Shown here: positions 32,291-44,541 of the stretch, piece by piece
How positions within the stretch are numbered: the first letter of the stretch is position 1
How the letters are laid out: every line of letters starts with the position of its first letter
Assembly: GCA_024734555.1 (NCBI GenBank)
Contig: JANPWX010000480.1
Span: 3,124,260 to 3,188,259 of the forward strand
Length of the DNA: 64,000 bases
Direction of reading: 5' to 3'
From: Trochalopteron elliotii
Lineage: Eukaryota; Chordata; Aves; Passeriformes; Leiothrichidae
Position numbers and translations under genes: made by a program
Notes under the pieces: model-generated
Databases searched by the model: none
What the model saw: the letters and a program-made list of their open reading frames with translations, nothing else
What the model was told of the DNA's origin: nothing

Positions 32291-33912
32291 TTGAAAGCCC
32301 TTCTTGCCGTTGTTCAGCTCTGTGTAGTAATTGAGGTAAGCACAGGTGCTGTTCATTATGGGCCATTGTGCACCATCTGAATTCTGGGAACTGAGGAATT
32401 CAGAGGGTTTCAGCTCTGTTTGTGTGAATAACAAACAGGCCTGATTCCGAGGTTGTTTGTACAAGCTTGCACATTGCTCTTCTGGGACTCCTAAGACACC
32501 TGCTTACCCTTTGGAAGCCAAAACAGTATCATTTATGTTCTGGCTATTCTTCCTACAGTGATTTTTTTGCAGAAGCAATGCATTTCCCCACCCCTCTTCC
32601 TGCAGGCTGCTGTCAATGGTGGAAGTAGGAACAAAACAAAACAAAGGATGAAACCATTATCTAGTGGGGACAAGAAGCCTTACAGAAACTCTTTTTGGCT
32701 TGATGAGATTCAGGCAGGGAAAACCTCATGAAAAAAGAACTGCTTCTCACACTTAACATCATTCCCCACTCTCAACCAGTTTCCTGTGATAGGCTGTTAA
32801 GCATAAAATAGAAATATTTTTTTTTCTCCTAACACCAACCTGTATTCTCTCTTTGGGGCTTGGCCATGTATTTATCATGCTAATGCCTCTCCCACTGCCT
32901 TCAGATGTTTTACAGGGAATACACCAAGAGGTGCAGGCACCTTGCAAATGAAAAACTGCTGACAGTCTTCCTGTTGGATCCCACAGGTGCCTGCAGCCAT
33001 ATGGCAGCGTGTTTGTGGGTCTTGGCTCTTCCAGGATGACAAACTCTCACCTCTGCGTATTTCAAAATGTGCTGTCTCAACCATATATTTCTGGTGACAG
33101 TGATTATTTACTCTGCACTTTTATTTGTTGATATATTGCTGGTACTTATCAGCAGAGATGTTATCAAAACATCTGGGGATGGAGTATGTGGAGAGCAGCT
33201 GCCAGGCAGCCCAAAGGAAGGAATCATGGAGGGGAAGTTCCTCCAGTCTCAGTGTTAAAGGTACTTTTTTATTTTTTTTTTACCCCTCCTTACACTGATT
33301 GCAGTGCAACTAAAACTGCCTCAGTTCAAGTACTCCTGGGAATATATTGAGCTGTTAGGAGATGCTATCAGACCACACTTTGCAGAAGTCAGCAGGCACA
33401 AGAATTCCTTGAGCACGTCAAAGATTCAGCTATAATTCAACACCTGCAATGTGATTTCTCAAAACTCACAGCGACCAAAGTTAGATGACTTATTCTCTGA
33501 ATTAACCTCTGTCACAAGCCATGTACAATTACAGCAGCAGATCTCAGTGCCACCTGAAGGTCAAGTTAAGACCTGACAGAAAATAATACTATACAACAAA
33601 CAAAAAATTGAAGAAAGGCAACTGCTTTCCTGAGCTTCAGGAAAAAACAAGTCTTCAGGAAAGAAGGCTTGGGATTTCAGTGGGCTGAACACCACAATAG
33701 AAACTGGCTGCCAACACTGGAGAGGACCATATTTACATAGGATAAACCTACAGACTTCTAAAGGAGGTTGAGCTGGCAGTGAGGGACAAAGTGGCGTCCC
33801 ATTCACAGTGTCTGAGTCAGGGATGAATGGCAGAATCCTCCAGCCAGGGAACCAGAAGGAATCTGAGCAGAAGCAGATAATTCTTTCCAGAGGTGTGGTC
33901 AATTAGCCACAC

Positions 33913-34045
33913 GTGGATAGAGGAAAAGGAGAATGAAAAGGAAAAGGAGAAAGAAAAAAAGAATGAAGAATAGAAGTAAAAAAAGAAAGAGAAGGAAGAG
34001 GAGGAGGAGGATGATGAAAAAGAAGCTGAAGGAAGCTGAGAGCAT
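33913..34045. repeat. Polypurine tract
   Basis: About 130 bases almost entirely A and G on the plus strand, built from GGAAAA, GAAAGA and GAGGAG blocks. The AFF2 sense strand is therefore a long pyrimidine tract. Confidence 0.9.
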
Positions 34046-37000
34046 TCATGAGCCCAAATTCACTTCAGGAACTTGAGGTGAAGGCAATATTATCATAGCA
34101 GATGACAGATGGAATTAAGTTCAACAGCAAAACAACATATGCAAGGATGAGAAACAAAAGGAGTTTTGTTGGGGAAGGTGGAGACCAAAATTATGTTGGC
34201 CTTCAAGCTCCAAGTGCAACCACAAAGCTGCAAAGTTTATATACAGGTACTGTTTTTCCCTGGGGGTGTGCCATGTTGTAATACACTGCTGTCAATTATT
34301 TGGGGTTTGGGCTGCAAATTGTAAACAAGCAGTAAACTGAATTCCCAGAAAATGCATCATCTCTGAGAGAAATCAACTCTGGGAGTCCAAATCTCTGGGA
34401 CTAGGTACAGTCCTGATTTTCACTGTATTTTGTCTGACTTGTATAAACATGCACTTAGTGCAGCCATCCCCACAGTCACTTGCACTTCTGTACTGCAATA
34501 AAAGAGACTCAGGAGAAAGACATTTTCTGTGGATCTTTCTCAGCTTAGTTACTGCTGGTCACATCTTTATCACCATCTTTATGTCAGCATAATTCTGTAG
34601 AGTTCTTGGTAGATCAGAGCTAGGACCCCTGCATGATGGTGAGGCTAAATTATTTAAATTTAAATGTGAGATCTAAAATAAGCTTGAGATGCAGAAAGGT
34701 AATGGGAGGAGGGTGACACTAACAGCAGTACAGGCAGATTATAATTACTTAAGTGGCAATTTGGCTGGGACACCAGGATTAACACCCTTCACTCAAATTC
34801 TTATGGGAGAGCAATGAAATCTTTAAATGGGAGGACCTTTGCTTTATACCAAATCTGAAGCAGCAACTCTTACAGCACGGGGGGCTCTAACACAATGTAA
34901 GGTCATTGTTTCCAAGGTGGCATGGGGACACTTTGTCAGCCCCTACCAGCACCTGCAAAGCTGAGGGTTTTTTCTGCCCCAGAAAAACTCAAACCCAGCT
35001 CCACAAAGCCCCAGAAAAAGGCTGGAGGAGAACAGCACAGGTGGGCATGGCTGGGGGCCAGCAGAGCATTTAGCTGTCATTATCCCTACAGCAGATTCCC
35101 ATGTCCTGCAAAGCAGCCCTAATGAGGGAATGTTAATTTATATCCACTCACAAGGGTGTAATGGGGCTCAAACACTGACCAATTGGGGGCCTACCAGGCT
35201 TTAAAACCTGAATACGCCGTGGGATCAGAGAAAGTTATAGACATGATAACGTCTAATAAATCAAATAAAAATGGATGGCAGCCAAAGTAAGTTCCTGCAC
35301 GTCAGATATTAAATATGACTAATGTTGTTTGACAGTGTTCCACAGAAGGTGCATTGGAGTCTCACTTCTTCCTTATCATTATCACAGAAAGAGAAAGGTA
35401 AAGCACTGCAGGAATATAAATAATTTGAAAAGCCTCATAGACAATATTCTACTGTGCACCTCATTTGCACTTAAAAAAACCTGCCCTACAGACCTTATGT
35501 ACTTTTAAGATTCATCTGAAAGATACATGAAGAAGTCTTCCAGTCAAAAATGTACATATTTAATGGAATTAGATCTCTAGGCAAGAAAATGTCAGAAGAA
35601 AAGGAGAAATATTAAAGTGAATGCAGGGTGCTCCTTTCTAGTGCTTTCCTGCTTTGATAAATATCTTCTGGGATGTCATTTACTAGAAAGTCATGATTTA
35701 ACAAAAAGAAAAACTGCAGTATAAAATATACTCTCTTTATTGCTGAAGTAAGTTGCTATTTTCATATTTTCCCTCTGTATTCAGCTTTTGTCAGCCAGAG
35801 GCCTTGATATTTGCTTTTATATCATCCCCATTGAAAATGCAGTGATTATTGCGAAATATTCAATTGCAGAGCTCTTCTGATTGCATGGCAAGGGGAGATC
35901 ACAGGAATCTGTACTGCCACAGCCCTTTCTCTGCCTTCCAGCCTCATGCGAGGGCAATCAAACTTTAAAAAAAAACAAGAAAAAGTAAAAGACCCTGATT
36001 GTAGTGTTCAGTAATCACCCCGGGCCCAACGGGCTTGAAAGAAATCCTCTTTATTCTGTCACATCAGCTCCAGCTGCCTGAGATGAGCCATCTGCAGACC
36101 TGCTCACCCTGCACTGCTGGCAAAGCAGGATCACCTGAAAGCTCTGCCCCAAGTGCCACCCTGCAGAGGCCCCTGGCCTGATCCTGCCCTGTCAGGGGTA
36201 CTGCCATTTATTACAACTTATTTGGAGGGTCTGCACCTCCACTAGTGATGCAGAAGGTTGTACCACAAGATTGTCCCCCCTCAGCAGGACTGGAGAAGTA
36301 CAAATCTAATTAGCTCTCCTATGGAAAGCATGGCAGAGCTCTTAGAAACTCTTCCCCCAGGACAACCTGACAAAAAACAAATTCTCATTAAAATCGGCGT
36401 TAAAAATTTCAAACTCCCCTCCAAAGTAACACTTTCCTATTGGGAAAATGGAAGCAAAAATATTTTGAGTTAATTTCATCTGCAATGCAATATTTTGTTT
36501 CATTAAAATGACTTAAAATGCTTTATGTAATCAGTTAAGCCCAGAGTGCAGTCCCTGCTGAGAGCTTTAAGCTGGCTGCACACTGTCTGTGAGGGATGTC
36601 TTGTGCACTGCAATGCAAAGCCAGTGGAACCTTTCCATCAATTTAATAAAAGTGTGGCGCTTTCAAGTCTGTCATAATATTTGATTTCGTTGGAGATATT
36701 TATGAAAAAGCACTTAATATAGCTGAATTCGTATGTTTCTGTGTATTTCCTGTAAAAAGCTGTCCATTTTTCAGACTATACTAGAATTTTCCTCTTTCTT
36801 ATGCATGACCAACAGTTATGGTTTTTTCACACACTTTCCCAAAAAAAGACCAAGAAGAATCTGCTCAGAGTTTCTAGGCTCTTCTCTACTAGGTTTTGCA
36901 GTGATGTAACTACTCAAGTGTTTTTCTCATGCAACTGGCATGTCATGCAGTATGTATACATCTCACATATATAAGAACACATTTATTCATATATGAAATC

Positions 37001-39744
37001 TTCAACAAAATGCCTTATTCCAAATTCCTTTGCATTTCCCTCACACAATTCACCAAATCCCAAGTGAATCTTCTAGCATTTCTTGTTTCTGTACAGATTT
37101 TTAGGACATCTTGGCACACAGGTTGGAAAGTTCTGAATTGTCTGACCAACACTACAGAGATTCTTGGGAAAAAAAGGCAAGCATGGAAAATCAGGATTCC
37201 TATTTCAAGTCTTGTTTTTAGGCCACTGGGCTGGGCTTTTCCAGTTTCTCCTACTTTGTAAATACAGAATGCAGCTGCAGTAAAATGCAACGAGGGACAT
37301 CCATGAGTATCTTGTTAAATGCCTTCACATGTTCATGCCCAACTTCTCCCACACATGTGTCTACCATAATGGTATTTTCCCCACAGATTTATTTCCCACA
37401 GCATAGGCAGAACTAACCCTAAAAATGCCCACACTATCTCCTGGAGAGATGTTCCCTCCTTTCTGGCCATGCTGATCATTTTGGGTAAGAGACAATGATC
37501 CCTGAAACATCCCTGTCACCATCTTCATCAGCCTGCACTGCACTGTTTGCTGCTCAGAGAAAAATGTTTTCAGGCTATTCACAACCCACCCAGATGCTTC
37601 TGTATCAGTTATACTCACTTCACATTTTAAAGGCTTTTTTTAAATGCCTTTAAAGAGTTGCCTTTTGCAAAGTGAGAGGTGTGAAGGTCCCGCCGTAGCT
37701 GCCTGGGATGTGTTCCATCACATTTGCCTGTTTCCACACAGAACTGAACTACAACTGGTTGTTGTGGAGGAGCTGATCCAGCTCACATTAACTTGACTGG
37801 GAGCTGGAGCTGATCCCAAACCATACCCCCAAAGTGTTGCTGCTCTGAAGTACAAAAAAAGTGATGCAAAACCACCAAACTTCCACAGCTTCACAGGGAA
37901 GCATCATACCCTTGTTCCTTTTTTCAGTTCAGCTACACTAGGATGTTCAGAGCTTTATGAGAAGATGTCTCCAAATCCTTCTGGTGGCTGTAAAGTGGCT
38001 GAACTTTACCTCAAAACATGAGCAACAGATTCATGTCACTGACACAGTCCCTTAGGCCCATTCCTCATTGCCAATGCTGCCTCCTGAAGTCAATGTTAGT
38101 ACTAAAAAGTTTATTTTGACAGGAAGTCCTAACACTGAGTTGGAAATAAACATTTTTTTAAAATGTAATAGATATTTCCTTCACTAAACTTAAACTGTTT
38201 TGGATTACACCAGCTTGACTCCTGTGACTCCTGGCCCTACTCAGAAAGTCTAATGCTATGAGCTTAGCTGTGCCAGGCAAACTTTTATTTACATTAAATA
38301 AGTAGGATTAAAAAATGTCAAAACTTTTCATTGGAGAATTAGCTTGCTTACCCCACAGTCACACTGTCTTCTCTCCATGTTTTGGACCTCATTGCTTCAG
38401 CTGTTAGCCCCTCTTATCATCTTGTCAGCTTTCCTCTAGTTTTGCAACGTTTTGGAGCAAAATTCTTTGCTGGGGTAACTCCAAAGAAATTAACAAGAGA
38501 TACACCACAAAAGGTTTTGATTCACGGGGCAAACCCTTAATTGGTGTAAAATGATGCTGACCTAATGAGGTAAATGCATTAGTTGTGTAATGACAGAGCA
38601 ACTATCAGCAGCAGCTGAGGTCCTTTGCATCCAGCCTGTGGAGAACTTTAAGCAGTCAGGAGAATTTGCTGCTGCCATTAAACACTGTGAACTTCTCTCA
38701 ATGCTGGTTAGCCCAGCTGCAGCACTGCACTGACCTTCTCCCTGATGTGGCAAACAGAGACCAAGTGCTCTGGCTCCCCACAAAACAGGGCAAAGGATTT
38801 TCTAGTGGCATCTAACAATTAAGATTTCTTTTTTTTTTTTCCCAGCCTGCAACAAGGGACACTGCTAGAAGTGGCAGTGATGATGCACACCAGCCTCCTG
38901 CTCATTAACATTCACTTGGGGAAAGAGATAATTTGCCTTTGTCTTTCTGAGCCATGTTGAGAAATTTATTTCAGTAGCATCAGTCATATAAGATGATAAA
39001 AATGTTGCAAATCATGTAAGGGAAAAGAAGCTGCCTTAGCATGATTTGAGTGTATACGATGAATAAGGTTACTAATTAATTGGCAAAGTGCTATTTGTAA
39101 TTGTTCCTCTCTGATAAATGGATTAGAACAGATGTTTTAATGTCATTTTTTTCCTCATTGCTTCACACACAAAAATATGTGTAAAACTGAAATAAAAAAG
39201 TGGTGATGCAGAAAGCAGGATCTGGCAAAAAAATGGAGGGTTACATTCGACCAAAAAAATGCCACACTCACTTCCTGGAACAGAAGTCACCCAAAGAGCC
39301 CAATAACTTTCCCAATATGTGCAGTAAATGATGACATGAATGAAATGCTTTGTTCATAAATGCAGATAAATAATGCCTCATCACTTCAAGCACTCATTTT
39401 GTACAGCCCAGGACTTGAACTGCAGAGGAGTGACCAGCAGCAGCTGAGGGAACCAAAAGCACAACTCTGTTCTCCTGATGCCAGGGCAATGCTTGTCCCA
39501 CTGCTGGAGCTGCTGGAGCCTGCTCTGCCTCATGCCCACTGCCTGCAGAGTCCCAGCAGGGCATCCACTGGGAACCTGCATGGAGCACAGACTCTGGCAA
39601 TGCCACACAGGGACAGGCAGCAAAAACCTGCAGTGCTGCCACCACTGCTGGGCAGTGTCCCAGAGCTGGTGAGCTGGGTGTCCTCACTGTGGTGGCCATC
39701 CAGGAGGGAAGTGAAAAAGTGCAGCCACTGTGGTTTTATTCCAT

Positions 39745-40262
39745 TGTAGCAATGGGAGTTCTTTAGGACTGACTTTGATGCCTTGGGAAGGCTGTCCTGG
39801 AACAGAGACTGGACAGAGCCAGAGAATAAAGTAGATATTTATTAAAAGGCCTTTAAGGATCCACCTTGGGCAGGACAAGAGCCTGGCCAGGGCTACACCC
39901 AAGGTGGACACAAAATGGACCAAAAATGGTCACAAAATGGTCACAAAATGGACCCAAAATGGACCCAAAATAGTCACGAGGTCTCACACTTTTATAAGTT
40001 TTGGTCCATTTGCATATTGGGGTTTAATTGTCCAATTACAGCTTCAGATTATGAAGTCCTACCCTTCTTGTTTTCTCTCTTCAGCCCACCCTTGTTTGTG
40101 CTTTTGGGCCTGAAAGTTGTCCTTGGTGTGCAGCAGGAAAAGGATTTGTTTTGTGTCCCTGCTCTGTGCAGAGCTGAGTGACACTGAGTGTGAGCTCAGA
40201 ACTGCACCCCTGGGCAGCACAGAGGCTGAAATACATGAAAGCTAAAACTTAAGCCATCAACA
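39745..40262 (-). mobile_element. Solo LTR of a passerine-type endogenous retrovirus
   Basis: On the minus strand the block begins TGTTGATGG and ends TTGCTACA, has a TATA box (TATAAAAG, complement of 39990-39996 region) and, further on, AATAAA (complement of 39838-39843), the normal order in an LTR. Between them lies a short array of about seven 10-11-base units related to AAAATGGACC/AAAATGGTCAC (39910-39978). The layout and wording match an LTR type I remember as abundant in songbird genomes. No internal retroviral coding sequence is adjacent, so it is a solo LTR. A target-site duplication is not clear, so the 40262 end is approximate. Confidence 0.7.
39910..39978. repeat. AAAATGG-type short tandem repeat inside LTR
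   Basis: Repeated AAAATGGACC, AAAATGGTCAC and AAAATGGACCC units. The unit count probably varies between LTR copies. Confidence 0.85.
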
Positions 40263-40918
40263 TTACTTTAAATACTGCATTCAGAACCTGATCCTGCATA
40301 ACTGAATAATCCTTCATAATCTCCTGGATGTCAGAGAGGTGCAGGAGGCTGAGGCTGTGCCCCATTCCATCAGCAGCACTGTGGGCAGCATCCCTGGGCA
40401 CCAGCCACACTCCTGCTCAGCCCTGGCTGTGCTCCCTGCCCCGGGCTCTGGGCTCCCCTGGGGTGGCAGCAGTGAGGAAATCAGGAAGGTTTCCACCTTC
40501 TCCCTGCACCTCCAGTACCCACAACTCAGCACTGAGAGATCCCCCAGCACGGGGTGTCACAAAAGGGTAAAGGCATCAGGGCACGGCCATCTGAATAGAA
40601 CCCTGCAGGATCCATCCTTCTAATGGTATTAAAGGAGGCACCATTACTTTTCATTTGTACAAAGTAATCTGATTGAGTGCAACATTGCTAAAATTTCATT
40701 TCCTATATCTTCATTAAAGCAGTGCTACTCTTTAAAGAGAAATGTTAGCAGAAGAACAAACAGAAACTATTTTATTGTCGAGGGTTTTTTTAAAAAAAGA
40801 AGGAAAGAGGAAGGTAGACTGGCTCCATATTAGCTTCTAATCAACCATGAATCATGAAGACTTTTTAGAAAAATATTAAAGGACTTGCAACTGCAATATA
40901 ATTAAGTTTTCAACCTCT

Positions 40919-40930
40919 GGGGGGGGGGGG
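40919..40930. repeat. G12 homopolymer
   Basis: Twelve consecutive G followed by CGGG; prone to sequencing error and slippage. Confidence 0.9.
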
Positions 40931-42715
40931 CGGGATTTGAGTAAATCTGACCTGAACCATTCTAGATGGCCAGGTCATCTGTTAGCTCTTACCAAAGGAC
41001 AAAGATTACACACTAATTCAAAGAGAGTGTACAAAACACTTGTAGAATTGAATGGGTGTGACAAAATTAATTAATTAATTGTGGTTTTTTGTTTTGTGAC
41101 ATACGACTTCATCCAGAATGCTCTGCTTCTATTCTCCTGCACTAAAACAAAAACACCTTTTAAGAAATACGTAGTTTTGTGATACAAACACGTTTGAAAC
41201 AGGGTGGCAGGCTCAGGTAGCATTTGCTCACAGAAACATTCCTTTTAATATTTTCGTTAGTGTCCTTACTGTGCATAAAGTATGAAAACTTCACTGAAGA
41301 AATATTATGAGACTATGGGAAAGCAAGCCTCAAAAGATGCTCAGATTATTACTGACAAATGCCACTGGGTGATACCACCTTGCTCAGTAGTAAATGAACT
41401 AAAAAGTGCTAATTGCTTTGAAGTTAATGAAGACTATATTGCCTTTCAATAATTGGTGTTTGTTTAGCTGCTATGATTATAGCTATCTCTTTCTTGTTGA
41501 GCAGTGTAAGGTGGCAGAAGTTCCACCTTTTACAAGTTTTAAATCCCTGTAGAATTGACAGAAAACGCTGTAACCACAAATTGGTTTGCAATTTTCCTCT
41601 TTCTTCCCAGCAAGCTCTGTATGGTTATATTATGAACCTTGCTTCAAACAAACTGCTTCTGACTTTTATGATCCTTTTGTGATCTAAATGGCTATCTCAT
41701 AAGATATTCCACTGCAGCTTCTTTTTCAATTGCTTTTACTGTGAAATGGCATTCTGGAGATTTCTGGGGACCATTTCACACTCTTATGGTATTGATTTGC
41801 TAAACCTGATGATAGGTTTATATTTAAGATGCAGTCTAGTAGATGAACAAAGTGTAAAGCTTATGAAGAGGAGATTCAGGACTTTCAATAACCCCATTTT
41901 CTTGATGGGGTTTGCCTCTTTAAAGAAGGTGAGTGTTTTACCCTGAATTTCTGAAGGCAGGTTGCTATATGGACTGTGTTTCTAATTGTCTTGGAATGTT
42001 TTCATTCCACTGAATTATGGTCCCAGAAAAAGTATGGGGAAGATGACTGCCAGTAACTTGTAAATCTTCCCAACATAAGGTCAGAGCAAATACACAAAAG
42101 CACATGGGAACCTAAATGGAAAAATGTATGTGAGATTGTTCCCAGAGCTCCCACTTGTGAGGATGGCAGGGGATAGATTTACTCCTGGGGACACTAAAAA
42201 ACTGACAACAAAACTAACTTCTTTGGGCTTTGGTGTTGGAGATATGAGCTTTTCCTTAAAAGACTGATCGTTGTAAAATGGTTACAGGCCAAGAAAAAAA
42301 CAGTCTTTGATGGAGTTACAGCATAACAATGAGTCAGAAATGCCTTTATGCACAGAAGGACAATTTTTTATTGGGCCAAACCACGAGCCCATGCCTCTAC
42401 CTTTACTTTGGCAAATGTTATGAATTTAAGACATGGACCCTGGTAACCCAGTCACAGCAAAATAAAACAATCAGGTATTCACAAATGTAGTAAGGAACAC
42501 CCAGTGAGCAGGGGAGTGTCCCAACAAGAGTTCCAGGACATTTTGTTTAGTAGAGGAGCAAAATCAGTGCTATAAATATGAATGTCAATATATATATATA
42601 TGTCAATATATACCCAAGACAACACGTCTGTTCCAGTTTTCTTCAAATGCAAGTGAACTCCTTCCTGCAGGATGGTGCAGAAGTGGGATAATGAGACAGT
42701 TTCTGATGTGGAGGC

Positions 42716-42745
42716 AGTATTTAGGTCTCTATAGACCTAAATACT
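42716..42745. repeat. Perfect hairpin, 13-base arms, 4-base loop
   Basis: AGTATTTAGGTCT and AGACCTAAATACT are exact reverse complements separated by CTAT. The stem is too short for a microRNA precursor, and the sequence is palindromic on both strands. Confidence 0.85.
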
Positions 42746-43849
42746 ATGTGGCAAATTAGGGGGAGGAAGTGAGAAATGCACAGCAGTGGAGTGTACAGGA
42801 CAGAGGCAGTGCAGAATCCTTTACTCTGTAGCCAAGACACTTGGAGCAGTAACCAGAGATCATTTAGCACAATTATATGCTAAAAAAATATTAAAAATTA
42901 AACAGTTCCTTTAAAAAGACAATCTGGAAAATGAATGCTGGAGTATAGGTGTGTAACAATTCACTACATATATTATTATTAGATGCATGGCTTTATTCTT
43001 GAAATGTGTGGATGTATTTTGCAGTATGTGCCTGAGTGATGATATGATTGCATATGACTGCTGAGTGAAGTCTAGATGAATTGCTTGTTGATATTAAACA
43101 AATGAAGAAATTCCTCTAGCAATATCTGGAATAAGTGAAGATAACACTAGTTAGAGCTGACCACGGTCAGCTTTTGCTTACAAAACAACAATCTTGCAAG
43201 CTCATTTCTAGGTCTGGCCTAATGTCTGACTTCTTTCTCTCTGCTTCCAGTCACCATTATTTATTTTTTTTGCTTTGTTTTTGTATCTCTGTCCCTCAGT
43301 GCTGCAGGATCTGCACTAATCTCTTAAATGTCACGTAGACTAGAAATCTGGGATTTTTCTCAATACAATTTTCATGACAAAAAGGTACACATAAAACTAA
43401 AGAATTGCCAAGTGCTGCAAGAACATTGACAGTGGGCAGCATTTAATGAAATTCTTATGTGGTAGGTTAGAAAACAGTCAGAGCTGCAGAGCCTTTAATT
43501 GCTGGTGAGGGAGTTTGAAATGTATTGCAGGGAGTCATTTGTACATTTCTGTGGCTTGCTAAATGAAAGTTTCACATGTGTGCAAAAAAGCTGAAAAGTT
43601 CATACCCTCCAGGATCTTCAGACTTCCATAAGAAGTCCTGTAAGGTTTGCAGCCATTTCAAGAGTTTAAAGAGTTGATCCATCCTGGTAAACTGCCCATT
43701 ATAGATCCCATAAATCACCCAAATCATTGTCAGTATTTTATCTCTTTGCTATTATAGATCTGGCAAGACACATCTGCCAAGACTACAGCCTAGCTACTGC
43801 CACAGTAACTAAACAATAAACGTGAACATTTAAAATACCATGACCAGTT

Positions 43850-44240
43850 TGGATGGGAGAACAGCTTGCTAAATTAGCAAACAACACCCATGTGAGGAGG
43901 TGTAAAAGTATTTTGGAGGATGGGTCAGAATGTGAAAAGATCCTGACGAAGTGGAGGTAAGAGCTAAAGAAATCACATAAAATTCATTGTGGACAAGTAC
44001 GGGGTACTAGAGTTTATCACAAAAATTCAACAGCAAAAAATACAAGGTAAGGAATGAGCACTGAGGTAGCTTTCTACAGAAAGATCAGATGGTTATAATG
44101 GATTACACACTACACATCAGTCAACAGTATCAGGTGGTTGCAGAAAAGCCAACCACCCTCTTGGGATGAATAAATAGAAAGTGTGGCTTCCAAAATCTTC
44201 TAACCAACAGCATAGGTATGGCTTAAGCTAAAGAACCTGT
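43850..44240 (+). mobile_element. Ancient CR1 LINE fragment (reverse transcriptase 3' region)
   Basis: Decayed sequence that still follows the wording of old CR1 ORF2: TTTTGGAGGATGGGTCAGAA, AAAATTCATTGTGGACAAGT, then GGTTATAATGGATTACACAC followed by ATCAGTCAACAGTATC and GCAGAAAAGCCAACC. This order matches the remembered CR1 block for the region after the polymerase core. Frames are broken throughout, so it is inactive. Ends are approximate. Confidence 0.72.
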
Positions 44241-44500
44241 TTACCTGGGAAATAAAACTAAAATTTCCTCCCTGCCTGTAAAACAGAAGCAGGTTTTGGG
44301 TGGTACATGAAATCTGCCTCTCTGCAGAGATGGGAACTACTGTCTAGAGCAAGAAGATGCTTTCAGGTCTGTTCTCTGCTGTACACACAGATGCTGAGGA
44401 AGATTTCTGCTGAACCATAATCAGTAATCTTTCTTGTTAGCAGCCAATATTTAATTCTTCGTGTTTCTCTGATCTGCCTTGTTTTACTACAAAACAAATA

Positions 44501-44541
44501 AGAAAAAAAGAAAAAAAAAAAGAAAAAAAGAGAAAAGAAGA
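44501..44541. repeat. A-rich purine tract
   Basis: AAAAAG-type low-complexity run. Confidence 0.85.
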
